Assembly: GCA_964384555.1 (NCBI GenBank)
Contig: CAYLLA010000021.1
Coordinates: forward strand, 1-25,705
Direction of reading: 5' to 3'
DNA from: CAG-390 sp964384555
Lineage (GTDB): Bacteria > Bacillota > Clostridia > Oscillospirales > CAG-272
Length of the DNA stretch: 25,705 bases
Shown here in pieces: positions 1 through 7,016 of the stretch (the stretch's first letter is position 1; each line of letters begins with the position of its first letter). The position numbers and the translations under genes were made by a program. The notes under the pieces are model-generated. The model did not search any database. It worked only from the letters and a program-made list of their open reading frames with translations, and was not told the origin of the DNA.

Positions 1-40
1 GTTCTATACCAAATGCGAATAATTTAGCTCCGCAGGCTCC

Positions 41-120
41 TTCCGCCCTCTCGGAGGGAGGCTTGGCAAGCAATCATTCTTAACCTACAGACGAATATAA
101 AGCAAGATTTCATTCGATCA
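41..120 (+). repeat. Dispersed composite repeat, copy 1
   Basis: A short hairpin (CCCTC-tcg-GAGGG, 46-58) is followed by GGCTTGGCAAG (60-70), then CTACAGACG and AAAGCAAGATTT. The same ordered blocks recur near 6872, 11634, 12708, 12981, 16289 and 25641 in both orientations. Positions 1-216 hold no convincing gene; the ribosome site of the next gene lies at about 203-212. This copy separates the phage-like cassette from whatever lies to the left of the window. Confidence 0.7.
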
Positions 121-216
121 CTACCGTATTACGTATAAATCAAGGATCGCGCGGCGAATTTCTTCATCTTTTTCGGGCAGACTAATATCGATCATTGCAA
201 AAGAGGTGATATATCT

Positions 217-483
217 ATGACAAACAAGCAAGCCGGGCGGATACTGATCATAGCGGCGGCCGCGGCGGCGCTGGCGCTGGCTCTTGGAGCGACTGCTCTC
301 TGCTCCGCCGCGGGCACCGATGCCATTGACGGCGCGGCGACCGCCGCCCGCATAGCCGACGGCGGTGCGGCGGGGGATGGCGGCTCGATAGTCAGTGCGG
401 TGGTAGCCGCCATCGTTGCCGCTGCCGTGATACTGGTGATCATCGCCCTGATGCCGCGAAAGCGACCCGACAAAACAGAATAA
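217..483 (+). CDS. Small Ala-rich two-helix membrane protein, function unknown
   Basis: This 88-residue protein is not one I recognise. Residues about 7-32 form a hydrophobic Ala/Leu-rich helix that could be a signal anchor. A Gly/Ala/Asp-rich stretch follows, then a second strong membrane helix (about 57-80), and the tail PRKRPDKTE is basic, so the C-terminus is probably cytoplasmic. The start is supported by AGAGGTGAT a few bases upstream of ATG. It is followed within 10 nt by its own intrinsic terminator, so it is probably a separate transcription unit from the phage-like genes downstream. The high Ala content is partly a consequence of base composition. It could be a small secreted or anchored protein belonging to the lysis cassette, but nothing in the sequence proves that. 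Confidence 0.6.
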   Translation: MTNKQAGRILIIAAAAAALALALGATALCSAAGTDAIDGAATAARIADGGAAGDGGSIVSAVVAAIVAAAVILVIIALMPRKRPDKTE

Positions 484-488
484 GCCTT

Positions 489-516
489 GCCGAGCGACAA
501 ACGCTCGGCTTTTTTT
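489..516 (+). terminator. Intrinsic terminator after the small membrane protein
   Basis: An 8-bp perfect stem GCCGAGCG / CGCTCGGC with loop ACAAA is followed by seven T residues. It begins 6 nt after the stop codon at 481-483, a classic rho-independent terminator. Confidence 0.9.
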
Positions 517-641
517 ATTCCCCCTACCGCCTTTGATACCCGCTGATACTCGGTGAGACTCCCCCGCCCCCGCTCGCGGGCTATAATCGACCACGGGAGC
601 CGAAAATGATAATTTGGCAAAAAGAAAGGTTTGAATATAAA

Positions 642-1982
642 ATGGCAAACAACATTGATCTTGAGGTAGCGGGCAAGTATATAAAACTGCCCGCGTGCCG
701 ACGCGTTGTGGTATCCTGCAATGAGGACTACCACCTGCGCTTTAGCTTTTCCTCCGAATGGTCGAGCTACACCGAAAAAACGGTACTGCTATCTGACGGC
801 CATAAGCTTTACTCGGTAAAGCTCACGAGCGGCGCGACCGAATGCGACCTGCCGCGTGTGAGGGAGCCGCACATGTATGAGCTTGGCGTGATAGCGGGAA
901 CAGGCCCCGCGCTTGCCACCGTAGGACTGCCGATACTGGTAATGCCCTCGATTAGCACATACGCCAGCGGTACGGCGGCGGATGCGGGCGCGCAGGACCT
1001 GATAACCAAGCTTGAGGGCACTATCTCCTCCGCCGCCGAACAGCTTGAGGATATGGAAACGGCCACGGCCGCCGCGAATTCCGCCGCCGCTTTGGCAGGT
1101 GATGCCGCGGATGATCTGGCATCCGCCCGCCAAAGTGCCACCTACGCCGCCACGCAGGCAACGAGCGCGGCGAGCACGGCAAACACTGCTGCCGCCGCCG
1201 CAAATTCCGCCGCCGCGGCGGCAAACGATGCGGCCGAAGCGGCAAACGATGCCGCAGATGCCGCGGGGGCGGCCGCATCACGCCAAAAGCTGACCTTCAG
1301 CGGCGCGGTGAGCGCCGAATATGACGGCACTGCGGCGGTAAGCGTGAGCATTCCGGCACAGCCCACCGCTCTCCCCTCCCCCGCCGCGCTGACCATCACC
1401 GTGGGGCAGAACACCATAAGCTATGACGGCTCGGCGGCAAAAACGGTAACCATAGCGGGCGGATCGTCTGCCGCCTCCAACTCGGCGGCGCTTGAGACGA
1501 TACTTACCCACACCACCACGGCCGCCGCAACCTCCTACACCGCAACCACCGGGAACAACGGCACGACCTTTTCACTGCGGCACTGGGTGCTTGAGGTCTG
1601 TTTGCCCTACAGCTCAAGCGGTACGGGCACGTGGGATTCGCTCTCCCTGCACGCGCCCGGGTCATCCTGCTACAACAGCACCTTTGAGGATGACATGGAT
1701 AACGAATTTTTTATCGATCACCCGGGCAGCGGCGCGGCCGTGATACGCTTTGAGGGCGACTCGGATATGTCTTTTGGCCGCATCGACTACATAAGGCGTG
1801 ACGTAAATCCCGACGAGCCGGATGTTGTGACCGATCCGATCTTGACCACCCACCCCGCCATGCCCACCGCCCCGCTTACAAAGGTTGAGATAGGCCAGAC
1901 CGGTGGCTATCGCCTTGATGAATACGGCCCGAGCAGTATTCCCGCCGGCACAAAGATACGCCTTTTGGGCATTCGCTCATAA
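642..1982 (+). CDS. Phage tail fibre / baseplate upper-type structural protein
   Basis: The product is about 446 residues. The N-terminal ~100 residues (MANNIDLEVAGKY...) form a compact beta-rich domain of the kind found at the start of phage baseplate upper or fibre proteins of Bacillota. Residues ~120-215 are an Ala-rich heptad-like region (repeated AANSAAAAANDAAEAANDA), typical of a trimeric coiled-coil fibre shaft. The remaining ~230 residues are Ser/Thr/Gly-rich beta material, probably a tip or receptor-binding part. I chose ATG 642, preceded by GAAAGG. ATG 606 is an in-frame alternative with GGGAG six bases upstream and would add 12 residues. It lies just before an amidase, an XhlA-like protein and a holin, the usual order at the end of a tail module. 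Family identity is inferred from architecture, not from an alignment. Confidence 0.65.
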   Translation: MANNIDLEVAGKYIKLPACRRVVVSCNEDYHLRFSFSSEWSSYTEKTVLLSDGHKLYSVKLTSGATECDLPRVREPHMYELGVIAGTGPALATVGLPILVMPSISTYASGTAADAGAQDLITKLEGTISSAAEQLEDMETATAAANSAAALAGDAADDLASARQSATYAATQATSAASTANTAAAAANSAAAAANDAAEAANDAADAAGAAASRQKLTFSGAVSAEYDGTAAVSVSIPAQPTALPSPAALTITVGQNTISYDGSAAKTVTIAGGSSAASNSAALETILTHTTTAAATSYTATTGNNGTTFSLRHWVLEVCLPYSSSGTGTWDSLSLHAPGSSCYNSTFEDDMDNEFFIDHPGSGAAVIRFEGDSDMSFGRIDYIRRDVNPDEPDVVTDPILTTHPAMPTAPLTKVEIGQTGGYRLDEYGPSSIPAGTKIRLLGIRS

Positions 1983-2047
1983 GCGGCGGGCGGCATATAA
2001 TGATAGCAAAAGGACAAAAGTATCAAGCAAAGGATGGTGGGAATATC

Positions 2048-2995
2048 ATGAAAAACGAAAATGAAAACAAGAGCGGGATAGCGATACGCGAGGCGTATAT
2101 CACAAAAAACAGCTGCTATAGGCAGGCAAGGCCGATGCAGGTGCGGGGGCTGATGCTGCACTCGATAGGCTGTCCGCAACCGCGGGCGGAAGTGTTTGCC
2201 GAGCGTTGGAACGACCCCGAAAAGGAGGTGGCGGTGCACGGCTTTATTGACGGCGACAGCGGCGAGGTGTGGCAGTTCCTGCCATGGGATATTTGCGGCT
2301 GGCACGCGGGCGGCACGGCAAACCTTACCCACATCGGCGTTGAGATGGGCGAGCCGCGGGGAGTGCGTTACCGCCCCTCCAGCGCAGTATTTGACATTGA
2401 TGCCGAGGATATCCCCGCGGCGATAGAATGTGCCGAGCGCACATATCGCTCCGCGGTGCGGCTGTTTGCCTACCTTTGCCGCCGCTTTGGGCTTGACCCC
2501 ATGGCGGACGGTGTGGTGATAGGTCACGCCGAGGGTCACGCACGCGGGGTGGCATCCAATCACGGCGACCCGGAGCATCTTTGGCGGCAGCTTGGGATGC
2601 GCTGCACGATGGAGGGCTTTCGCCGCGATGTGGCGGCCGCGATGAGCGACACGGCGACAGAGGAGGGATCCCCCGAAAGCACGGCCGATGCGCCGATATA
2701 CGAGGTGCGGGCGGGGGATACTCTCTCCGCCATCGGTGCACGCTTTGGCGTGGACTGGCGCACGCTGGCAGAGACGAACGGCATTGCCGACCCGGGGCTT
2801 ATATATGTTGGTCAAAAGATACGGCTTTACGGCGCACGCGGCGAGTTTTACACCGTTCGCAACGGCGACACGCTTTGGGGCATTGCCCGCCGCCTGCTTG
2901 GCAATGGCGAGCGTTACCGTGAGATAGCCGCGGCCAACGGCCGAGCGGGTACGGTGATAGCCCCCGGCGAGCGGCTGTGGATCCCGCAGGGGTGA
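2048..2995 (+). CDS. N-acetylmuramoyl-L-alanine amidase (endolysin) with two LysM domains
   Basis: This 315-residue protein cleaves the amide bond between MurNAc and L-Ala of peptidoglycan. Residues ~30-180 are an Amidase_2 (PGRP-like) domain: LMLHSIG gives the first zinc ligand (H38), GWHAGG and GVEMGE are conserved strands, and the segment GHAEGHARGVASNHGDPEHLW (from residue 159) supplies the later His/Asp ligands. Two LysM repeats follow: YEVRAGDTLSAIGARFGVDW (from 218) and YTVRNGDTLWGIARRLLGNG (from 268). They anchor the enzyme to glycan. No signal peptide is visible, which fits a holin-dependent endolysin. ATG 2048 has GGATGGTGG seven bases upstream; ATG 2000 is an in-frame alternative. 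It is followed 4 nt later by the XhlA-like gene. Confidence 0.92.
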   Translation: MKNENENKSGIAIREAYITKNSCYRQARPMQVRGLMLHSIGCPQPRAEVFAERWNDPEKEVAVHGFIDGDSGEVWQFLPWDICGWHAGGTANLTHIGVEMGEPRGVRYRPSSAVFDIDAEDIPAAIECAERTYRSAVRLFAYLCRRFGLDPMADGVVIGHAEGHARGVASNHGDPEHLWRQLGMRCTMEGFRRDVAAAMSDTATEEGSPESTADAPIYEVRAGDTLSAIGARFGVDWRTLAETNGIADPGLIYVGQKIRLYGARGEFYTVRNGDTLWGIARRLLGNGERYREIAAANGRAGTVIAPGERLWIPQG

Positions 2996-2999
2996 CCGG

Positions 3000-3296
3000 A
3001 TGACCACAGAGGAGCTTGCGGTAAAGCTTGAGGGCGTGGATGGGCGTGCCCGCGCCAACACAAGACGAATAGAGGAGATGGAACGCCACCTGGCCGAAAA
3101 CGACAAAATGCTTAACACCATTGCGCTGATAGCACAGCGGCAGGACACGATGGACAGCGACATCAAGGAGATAAAGGGAGATGTAAAGCTGCTTACAGCC
3201 AAGCCTGCGCGGCGGTGGGAGATGGTGATAGAAAAGCTTATCCTTGCCGCCGCGGCGGGCATTGCCGCCTTTCTTTTGGCGCGGTTGGGACTGTAA
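3000..3296 (+). CDS. XhlA-like (hemolysin XhlA family) lysis protein
   Basis: The 98-residue product has an N-terminal charged helical region (about 5-65) with coiled-coil character (EEMERHLAENDKMLNTIALI). A short linker and one C-terminal membrane helix (about 77-97) follow, ending ARLGL. This is the architecture of XhlA-type proteins, small membrane proteins that sit beside holin and amidase in Bacillota phages and help lysis. The start codon lies 4 nt after the amidase stop, and AGGGGTGA overlapping the amidase end acts as ribosome site, so translation is probably coupled. The family assignment rests on length, topology and position. Confidence 0.8.
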   Translation: MTTEELAVKLEGVDGRARANTRRIEEMERHLAENDKMLNTIALIAQRQDTMDSDIKEIKGDVKLLTAKPARRWEMVIEKLILAAAAGIAAFLLARLGL

Positions 3297-3320
3297 CAGA
3301 ACGGAAAGGAAGGATCGAAA

Positions 3321-3533
3321 ATGATATTAAAAAACAAAGAAAAGATATTGCGCTGGTTGCGTGCGGCGGGCGTGCGCGCGCTGAAAACAGTGGCGCAGAC
3401 TGCGGCGGCAACGATAGGAACGGCCGCAGTGATGGGTGAGGTACACTGGCTCGCCGTGGCCTCCGCCGCCGCGCTGGCGGGGATACTATCGCTCTTGACC
3501 AGCCTTGCGGGACTGCCGGAATGCAGTGAGTGA
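3321..3533 (+). CDS. Phage holin, probably r1t type
   Basis: The 70-residue protein has a basic N-terminus (MILKNKEKILRWLRAAGVR) and two membrane-compatible segments (about 25-42 and 46-63). The ending SLLTSLAGLPE is a signature I associate with r1t-type holins of Clostridia phages. Holins form membrane lesions that let the endolysin reach the wall. GGAAGGA upstream of ATG is a good ribosome site. It follows the XhlA-like gene by 24 nt, completing an endolysin, accessory and holin trio. The stop codon is immediately followed by a large palindrome (3538-3563) and then a terminator, so transcription of the cassette ends here. Confidence 0.88.
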   Translation: MILKNKEKILRWLRAAGVRALKTVAQTAAATIGTAAVMGEVHWLAVASAAALAGILSLLTSLAGLPECSE

Positions 3534-3537
3534 TTTT

Positions 3538-3563
3538 GCGCACATAGTGCGCACTATGTGCGC
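3538..3563. repeat. Perfect 26-bp palindrome after the holin stop codon
   Basis: The 26 bases read identically on both strands (half-site GCGCACATAGTGC). It starts 5 nt after the holin stop, in the context GAG-TGA-TTTT. This resembles the AGTGA-AT-rich-hairpin junctions found after rlmN and after the phosphoesterase-like gene. There is no T-tract, so it is not itself a terminator. Confidence 0.85.
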
Positions 3564-3581
3564 TACATCAGCGCCAAACGC

Positions 3582-3627
3582 AAAAAACACCGACAGCCGG
3601 GCGAAAGCCCGGCTGTCGGTGTTTTTT
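3582..3627. terminator. Bidirectional intrinsic terminator between holin and ymdB
   Basis: A perfect stem of 15 GC-rich pairs (CACCGACAGCCGGGC) with a GAAA loop at 3603-3606 is flanked by A6 on the left and a T-run on the right, so it can stop transcription from both sides. It separates the plus-strand lysis cassette from the minus-strand ymdB operon. Confidence 0.95.
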
Positions 3628-3634
3628 TCACCTC

Positions 3635-4414
3635 TCACAAGGTACATCTTTTGATAGACACGGCGCGTTTTGTATCGGTATCGATATCCACGATCACGCC
3701 GGTGGAGTTCACGCGCCCCTCCGCCATGCGGAATTTTTGCGGCATACAGCTGGTAAAGCGGCGAATTATCACATCCGCATCCACGCCGAGTATGCCGTCC
3801 GCCGGGCCTGTCATGCCGATATCGGTGATATAGGCCGTCCCGCCCGGCAGGATATGCTCGTCCGCCGTAGGCACATGCGTATGCGTGCCCCACACCGCCG
3901 ACACGCGCCCGTCAAGATATATACCGAGCGCGATCTTCTCGGAGGTCGCCTCCGCATGGAGATCCAAGACCGCGACATCATACCTGCCCGCCTCGCGCGC
4001 AAGTATCGCATCGGCCGCGGCAAAGGGGCAGGACAGTGACTCACCCATTGAGACATTGCCCTGAAGATTCATGCACAGCACGCGCACGCCCGCGGCGCTG
4101 ACCACCACCGAGCCGCTGCCCGGCGCGGCGGGGGGGAAGTTATCCGGCCGCAAAAGGGTGGGCATATCCTCATAAAGATGGTAGGAATCCCGCCGCCCGA
4201 AGGCATGATTGCCGGTGGTTATTACATCCGCACCCGCATCAAAGATATCCCGCACATCCCGCTCGGATATGCCGTGGATATCCGCCGCATTCTCGCCGTT
4301 GACGATGGTGAGAGCCACATCCCACTCGCCTATGCGGCGGCGCAGATTTTTTCTTAAATATTCTACCCCGGCCGTGCCGGATACATCGCCTATGGCAAGC
4401 ACACGAAGCTTCAT
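3635..4414 (-). CDS. ymdB: YmdB-family metallophosphoesterase (2',3'-cyclic nucleotide phosphodiesterase)
   Basis: The 259-residue length is normal for the family. Metal-site motifs appear in order: AIGD (D10), VNGENAA (E41, N42), TTGNH (N69, H70), DLHAEATSEK (H153) and GTHTH (H178, H180), followed by the family hallmark AYITDIGMTGP. In Bacillus subtilis, YmdB is a binuclear metal phosphodiesterase acting on 2',3'-cAMP-type substrates and affecting biofilm and motility gene expression. One deviation is GNHAFGRRD where the family more often has an aromatic residue and acidic group directly after GNH. AGGAGAAG lies upstream of ATG. It follows the ECF gene by 23 nt, probably in the same transcript, and ends at the bidirectional terminator. 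Confidence 0.92.
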   Translation of the reverse strand: MKLRVLAIGDVSGTAGVEYLRKNLRRRIGEWDVALTIVNGENAADIHGISERDVRDIFDAGADVITTGNHAFGRRDSYHLYEDMPTLLRPDNFPPAAPGSGSVVVSAAGVRVLCMNLQGNVSMGESLSCPFAAADAILAREAGRYDVAVLDLHAEATSEKIALGIYLDGRVSAVWGTHTHVPTADEHILPGGTAYITDIGMTGPADGILGVDADVIIRRFTSCMPQKFRMAEGRVNSTGVIVDIDTDTKRAVSIKRCTL

Positions 4415-4437
4415 TTATCTTCTCCTGTCTTTTTCTC

Positions 4438-5007
4438 TCAGATATCGCGGCGCAATACCCTGACCAGCGGCCGCGCCGCCATGATGTATATGACCGCTCC
4501 CACCGCCGATTGTGCAAGATTCAGCGGCATGGAGGCCAAGGCCGAGACCGCGTTGCCGTACACCACGGCGCTCTCATATGCCCAGTAGCCCAAAACGTTT
4601 ATTGCCGCCGCGCCCGCCAGCGCCGCAAGATCACGCGGGCAGAGCGGGTCGCGCGAGTGCCTGTCAAACAGCAGGACGGCTATCGCGCGCACGCCTATCG
4701 TTGCGGGCAGCCAAAGCGGATAGCCGCCGATGAGATCGGCAAGTCCCGCGCCTATCGCCGCCGCGCCAACGGCATATGGCGCGGGCAGGAGCACTGCGGC
4801 GAGAAAGACAAAGCCATCCCCGATATGCACATACCCCTGCGCCGCGGGCATTGGCAGCTTTATAAAATATGTAGCGCAAAAGATGAGCGCGGCCATAACG
4901 CCGCCCGCGGCCAGCCGCCGCACCTCACGGTGAAGATGCCGCTCGCCCGCCGACTGTGCAGACTTTTTTTGTTCTGTTTTTTTGTTTTTTGTCTCGTGAT
5001 CGGACAT
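4438..5007 (-). CDS. ECF transporter S component (vitamin uptake), substrate unproven
   Basis: This 189-residue integral membrane protein has a charged cytosolic N-terminus (Lys/Glu-rich, about residues 1-30) followed by about five or six hydrophobic helices. The segment AAGGVMAALIFCATYFIKLP and the motif GYVHIGDGFVFLAAVLL are typical of substrate-binding S components of energy-coupling factor transporters (ECF riboflavin-type S superfamily). Such proteins need the shared EcfA/EcfT module, which is not encoded here. The start at 5007 is decided by GAGGGGG six bases upstream; a start seven codons earlier lacks this spacing. It lies 57 nt downstream of thiN, which makes thiamine or a precursor a reasonable guess for substrate, but no TPP riboswitch or other specificity signal is visible. 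Confidence 0.85.
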   Translation of the reverse strand: MSDHETKNKKTEQKKSAQSAGERHLHREVRRLAAGGVMAALIFCATYFIKLPMPAAQGYVHIGDGFVFLAAVLLPAPYAVGAAAIGAGLADLIGGYPLWLPATIGVRAIAVLLFDRHSRDPLCPRDLAALAGAAAINVLGYWAYESAVVYGNAVSALASMPLNLAQSAVGAVIYIMAARPLVRVLRRDI

Positions 5008-5064
5008 TTTTTGCCCCCTCACATACATGTGACGAGTTGGATAGAGTTGGTGTTTGATCCCGCA

Positions 5065-5694
5065 TCAAGCAGGATCCGAGCTTTCGATTATAAAGATCCC
5101 GCCGCGGCGGACGGATATGAGTGCGCAATTGCCGACTATCTCATTGCTGACGGCGTATTGGCGGCGGCGGGTGAGGGTGGCGTTTTTAAGCGGATAGCGC
5201 ACGCCCTCGATGCTGACGCCGCGCACACGCTCGTCGGCGGCGATGAGCGAAAGATATTTATGCTCGCTCCTGCCGATAAGCGCCGAGCTTGAGCGCAAAA
5301 ACCTTACGCGGTCGCGCCCGTCCGTCATCACGGCGTACACGCCGCGTGCCGAAAGATCCTCAAGGATCGCGATATTTGACAGTGTGTGGTCAATCCTGCC
5401 GCCCAGCCCGCCGATGATAACCAGCTCCTCGGCTCCCCGCTCGATGGCAAGCTCCACCGCCAGCTGTGTATCGGTATCATCCTTTTCGGCAGGGACGCGG
5501 ATAAGCTCGACCCCCTCGGGTATATCGGCGGCGGGGAGGGAGTCCAGATCCCCCACCAAAAGATCCACCCTGTCGCCGAGTGCGCGGGCGTTAAGATAGC
5601 CCGAATCGGCGGCAATGCGTATATCATCCGCCTTTGGATGCTCGGTCACGCGGCCGACATCGACCCTGCCGCCGGTGTAGATAAATGCTCTCAT
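5065..5694 (-). CDS. thiN: Thiamine diphosphokinase
   Basis: The 209-residue enzyme transfers pyrophosphate from ATP to thiamine, making thiamine diphosphate. Diagnostic motifs are AADSG (29-32), VGDLDS (47-52), EKDDTDTQLA (70-79) and GGLGGRIDHTLSN (95-107), which form the ATP/Mg and thiamine site. The C-terminal half is the beta-rich thiamine-binding domain. The start is set by a 4-nt ATGA overlap with the rsgA stop codon, with GGGGAAAGGG upstream as ribosome site, so translation is coupled to rsgA. In related genomes rpe commonly lies between rsgA and thiN; here there is no room for it. Confidence 0.95.
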   Translation of the reverse strand: MRAFIYTGGRVDVGRVTEHPKADDIRIAADSGYLNARALGDRVDLLVGDLDSLPAADIPEGVELIRVPAEKDDTDTQLAVELAIERGAEELVIIGGLGGRIDHTLSNIAILEDLSARGVYAVMTDGRDRVRFLRSSSALIGRSEHKYLSLIAADERVRGVSIEGVRYPLKNATLTRRRQYAVSNEIVGNCALISVRRGGIFIIESSDPA

Positions 5695-6689
5695 TTTCCC
5701 TTTCCCCAAAACGGCTTGGATCGCAGCGCCGTGTACATCTCAAGATAGCTTGCATGCCGCGCCGCCGATATCTCGCCGTTTTTCACCGCGCGAACTATGG
5801 CGCAGTCCTCCTCTTTTGTGTGCGTGCAGTCGGAGTACCGACAGCCGCCAAGATATTTTTTAAACTCCCGCATAGTGCCGGGCAGGTCATCGAGACCGAA
5901 AAAGTCAAAGCTTTCAAAATCCAGCAGTGAAAAGCCGGGGGTATCGGCCAGATATCCTCCGCCTGACAGCGGATAGAGCACCGCGGCGCGGGTGGTGTGC
6001 CTGCCGCGGCCGATCTTTTCGCTGACGCCTGCGGTGCGCAGGGAAAGCTCCGGGAAAAGGGCGTTCATGAGCGTGGATTTGCCCACGCCCGATGCGCCCG
6101 CAAAGGCGGAAACACTGCCGCGCGGCAGGCTGTCGATAAACGCCGAGACATCCCCCACTCCCTCGCCTGTGGCGCAGGAGAGCGGAAAGACTATAAAGCC
6201 CGCGCGGCGGTAGATATCAGTAAGCTCGGCGGTGCGCTCGCGGTCAAGCTCGCACTTGCCGATGATGATCACCGGCTCGATGGAATTATACTCGGCAATG
6301 GATATCAGCTTATCCAGTGTCGGAAGTATCGGGGTCGGGCGTGCCGCCGCGACCGCGGCAAAGATATAGTCGATATTTGCAAGCGGCGGGCGGATGAGCG
6401 CATTGCGGCGCGGCAATATTTCGGATATCACCCCGCCCGAGCCATCCGCGGCATCGGCACGCGCGGCAGCCTCTGCCGTGACCCTGACCATATCGCCGCA
6501 AAGAACGCGGTCAAGCCGCGCCTCTGTGTTATATGCGCCGGCGGTCCTGGTCTCGCCCACACCGGGGGCGCGCACCGAGCCGCGAACACGACAGCTGATA
6601 CAGCCGCCGTCAAGGGAGACGGTATATATGCCGCCCACACCGCGCAAAACGCGGCCGATGCGCCCCTCCTCGCATTTTTCTGTTATCAT
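5691..6689 (-). CDS. rsgA: Ribosome small subunit-dependent GTPase A
   Basis: The 332-residue GTPase acts in late 30S maturation. Its order is the circularly permuted one expected: N-terminal OB fold (about 10-75), G4 region (144-147), G5-like SCATGEG (171-177), P-loop GASGVGKST (198-206), G3 DTPG (249-252), then a C-terminal zinc site C283-x4-C288-x-H290-x5-C296. The G4 motif reads GKCE instead of the usual (N/T)KxD, which is unusual because the Asp normally reads the guanine base. ATG 6689 has GAGGTG upstream; an upstream in-frame ATG at 6839 would translate a repeat-derived leader with no resemblance to RsgA, so I reject it. A 324-nt repeat-filled gap separates it from the gene upstream. 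Confidence 0.94.
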   Translation of the reverse strand: MITEKCEEGRIGRVLRGVGGIYTVSLDGGCISCRVRGSVRAPGVGETRTAGAYNTEARLDRVLCGDMVRVTAEAAARADAADGSGGVISEILPRRNALIRPPLANIDYIFAAVAAARPTPILPTLDKLISIAEYNSIEPVIIIGKCELDRERTAELTDIYRRAGFIVFPLSCATGEGVGDVSAFIDSLPRGSVSAFAGASGVGKSTLMNALFPELSLRTAGVSEKIGRGRHTTRAAVLYPLSGGGYLADTPGFSLLDFESFDFFGLDDLPGTMREFKKYLGGCRYSDCTHTKEEDCAIVRAVKNGEISAARHASYLEMYTALRSKPFWGKGK

Positions 6690-6762
6690 TTTACACCTCG
6701 GCGGACATCGCCGCCGCCTTTCTCCTATCGACCCGTCCTGAGGCAAGATAATAAAATGTCGC

Positions 6763-6835
6763 CCGCAAACGGATGGAAAGCAAGATTTTATTGTTTTGAT
6801 ATCTACCGTTATCCATACGGCTTTCACGTGTGTTC
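6763..6835 (+). repeat. Dispersed repeat block (GGAAAGCAAGATTTT type)
   Basis: The block runs from GGATGGAAAGCAAGATTTTA through TTTTGATATCTACCGTT to a GGCTT...TGTTCGC end. An inverted copy is at 12897-12950 and a copy cut by the window edge at 25671-25705. It lies in the 324-nt gap upstream of rsgA, and no gene is visible there. Confidence 0.75.
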
Positions 6836-6850
6836 GCACCGCACGATGTA

Positions 6851-7016
6851 AGCCTTCTCATGTGTGAGAAGGCTTGGCAAGAGTCCATTCTTTTGCCTAT
6901 AGACATAAACGAATGCGATATCCATCGTTGCGGGCGACCGCAGGTCGCCCCTACGGCGAAGTTTGCAGAAAAAATACATTTAATTTGAGATCCGCGCGAA
7001 GCGCGGCATATCATCA
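6851..7016. repeat. Composite palindromic repeat with mini-hairpin, downstream of the phosphoesterase-like gene
   Basis: In order on the plus strand: hairpin AGCCTTCTCA-tgtg-TGAGAAGGCT (6851-6874); the GGCTTGGCAAGAGTC block; GCGATATCCATCGTTGC; hairpin GGGCGACC-gca-GGTCGCCC (6932-6950); an AT-rich piece (AAAAAATACATTTAATTTGA); hairpin CCGCGC-gaa-GCGCGG (6992-7006); linker CATATCAT ending on the stop codon of the flanking gene at 7014-7016. The stretch 6915-6991 aligns almost base for base with 13249-13324. Confidence 0.85.

Noticed and set aside
582..587. TATAAT as promoter for the fibre gene
   Set aside because: No acceptable -35 hexamer lies 16-18 nt upstream.
436..3630. Prophage attachment sites bounding the lysis cassette
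   Set aside because: I looked for direct repeats at both edges and found only the dispersed repeat on the left, with no partner at the right edge.
5008..5064. TPP or other riboswitch before the ECF gene
   Set aside because: The 57-nt spacer is too short for a TPP aptamer and shows none of its conserved segments.
5995..6851. Plus-strand open frame opposite rsgA
   Set aside because: The translation has no recognisable motif, while the minus strand carries intact GTPase motifs.
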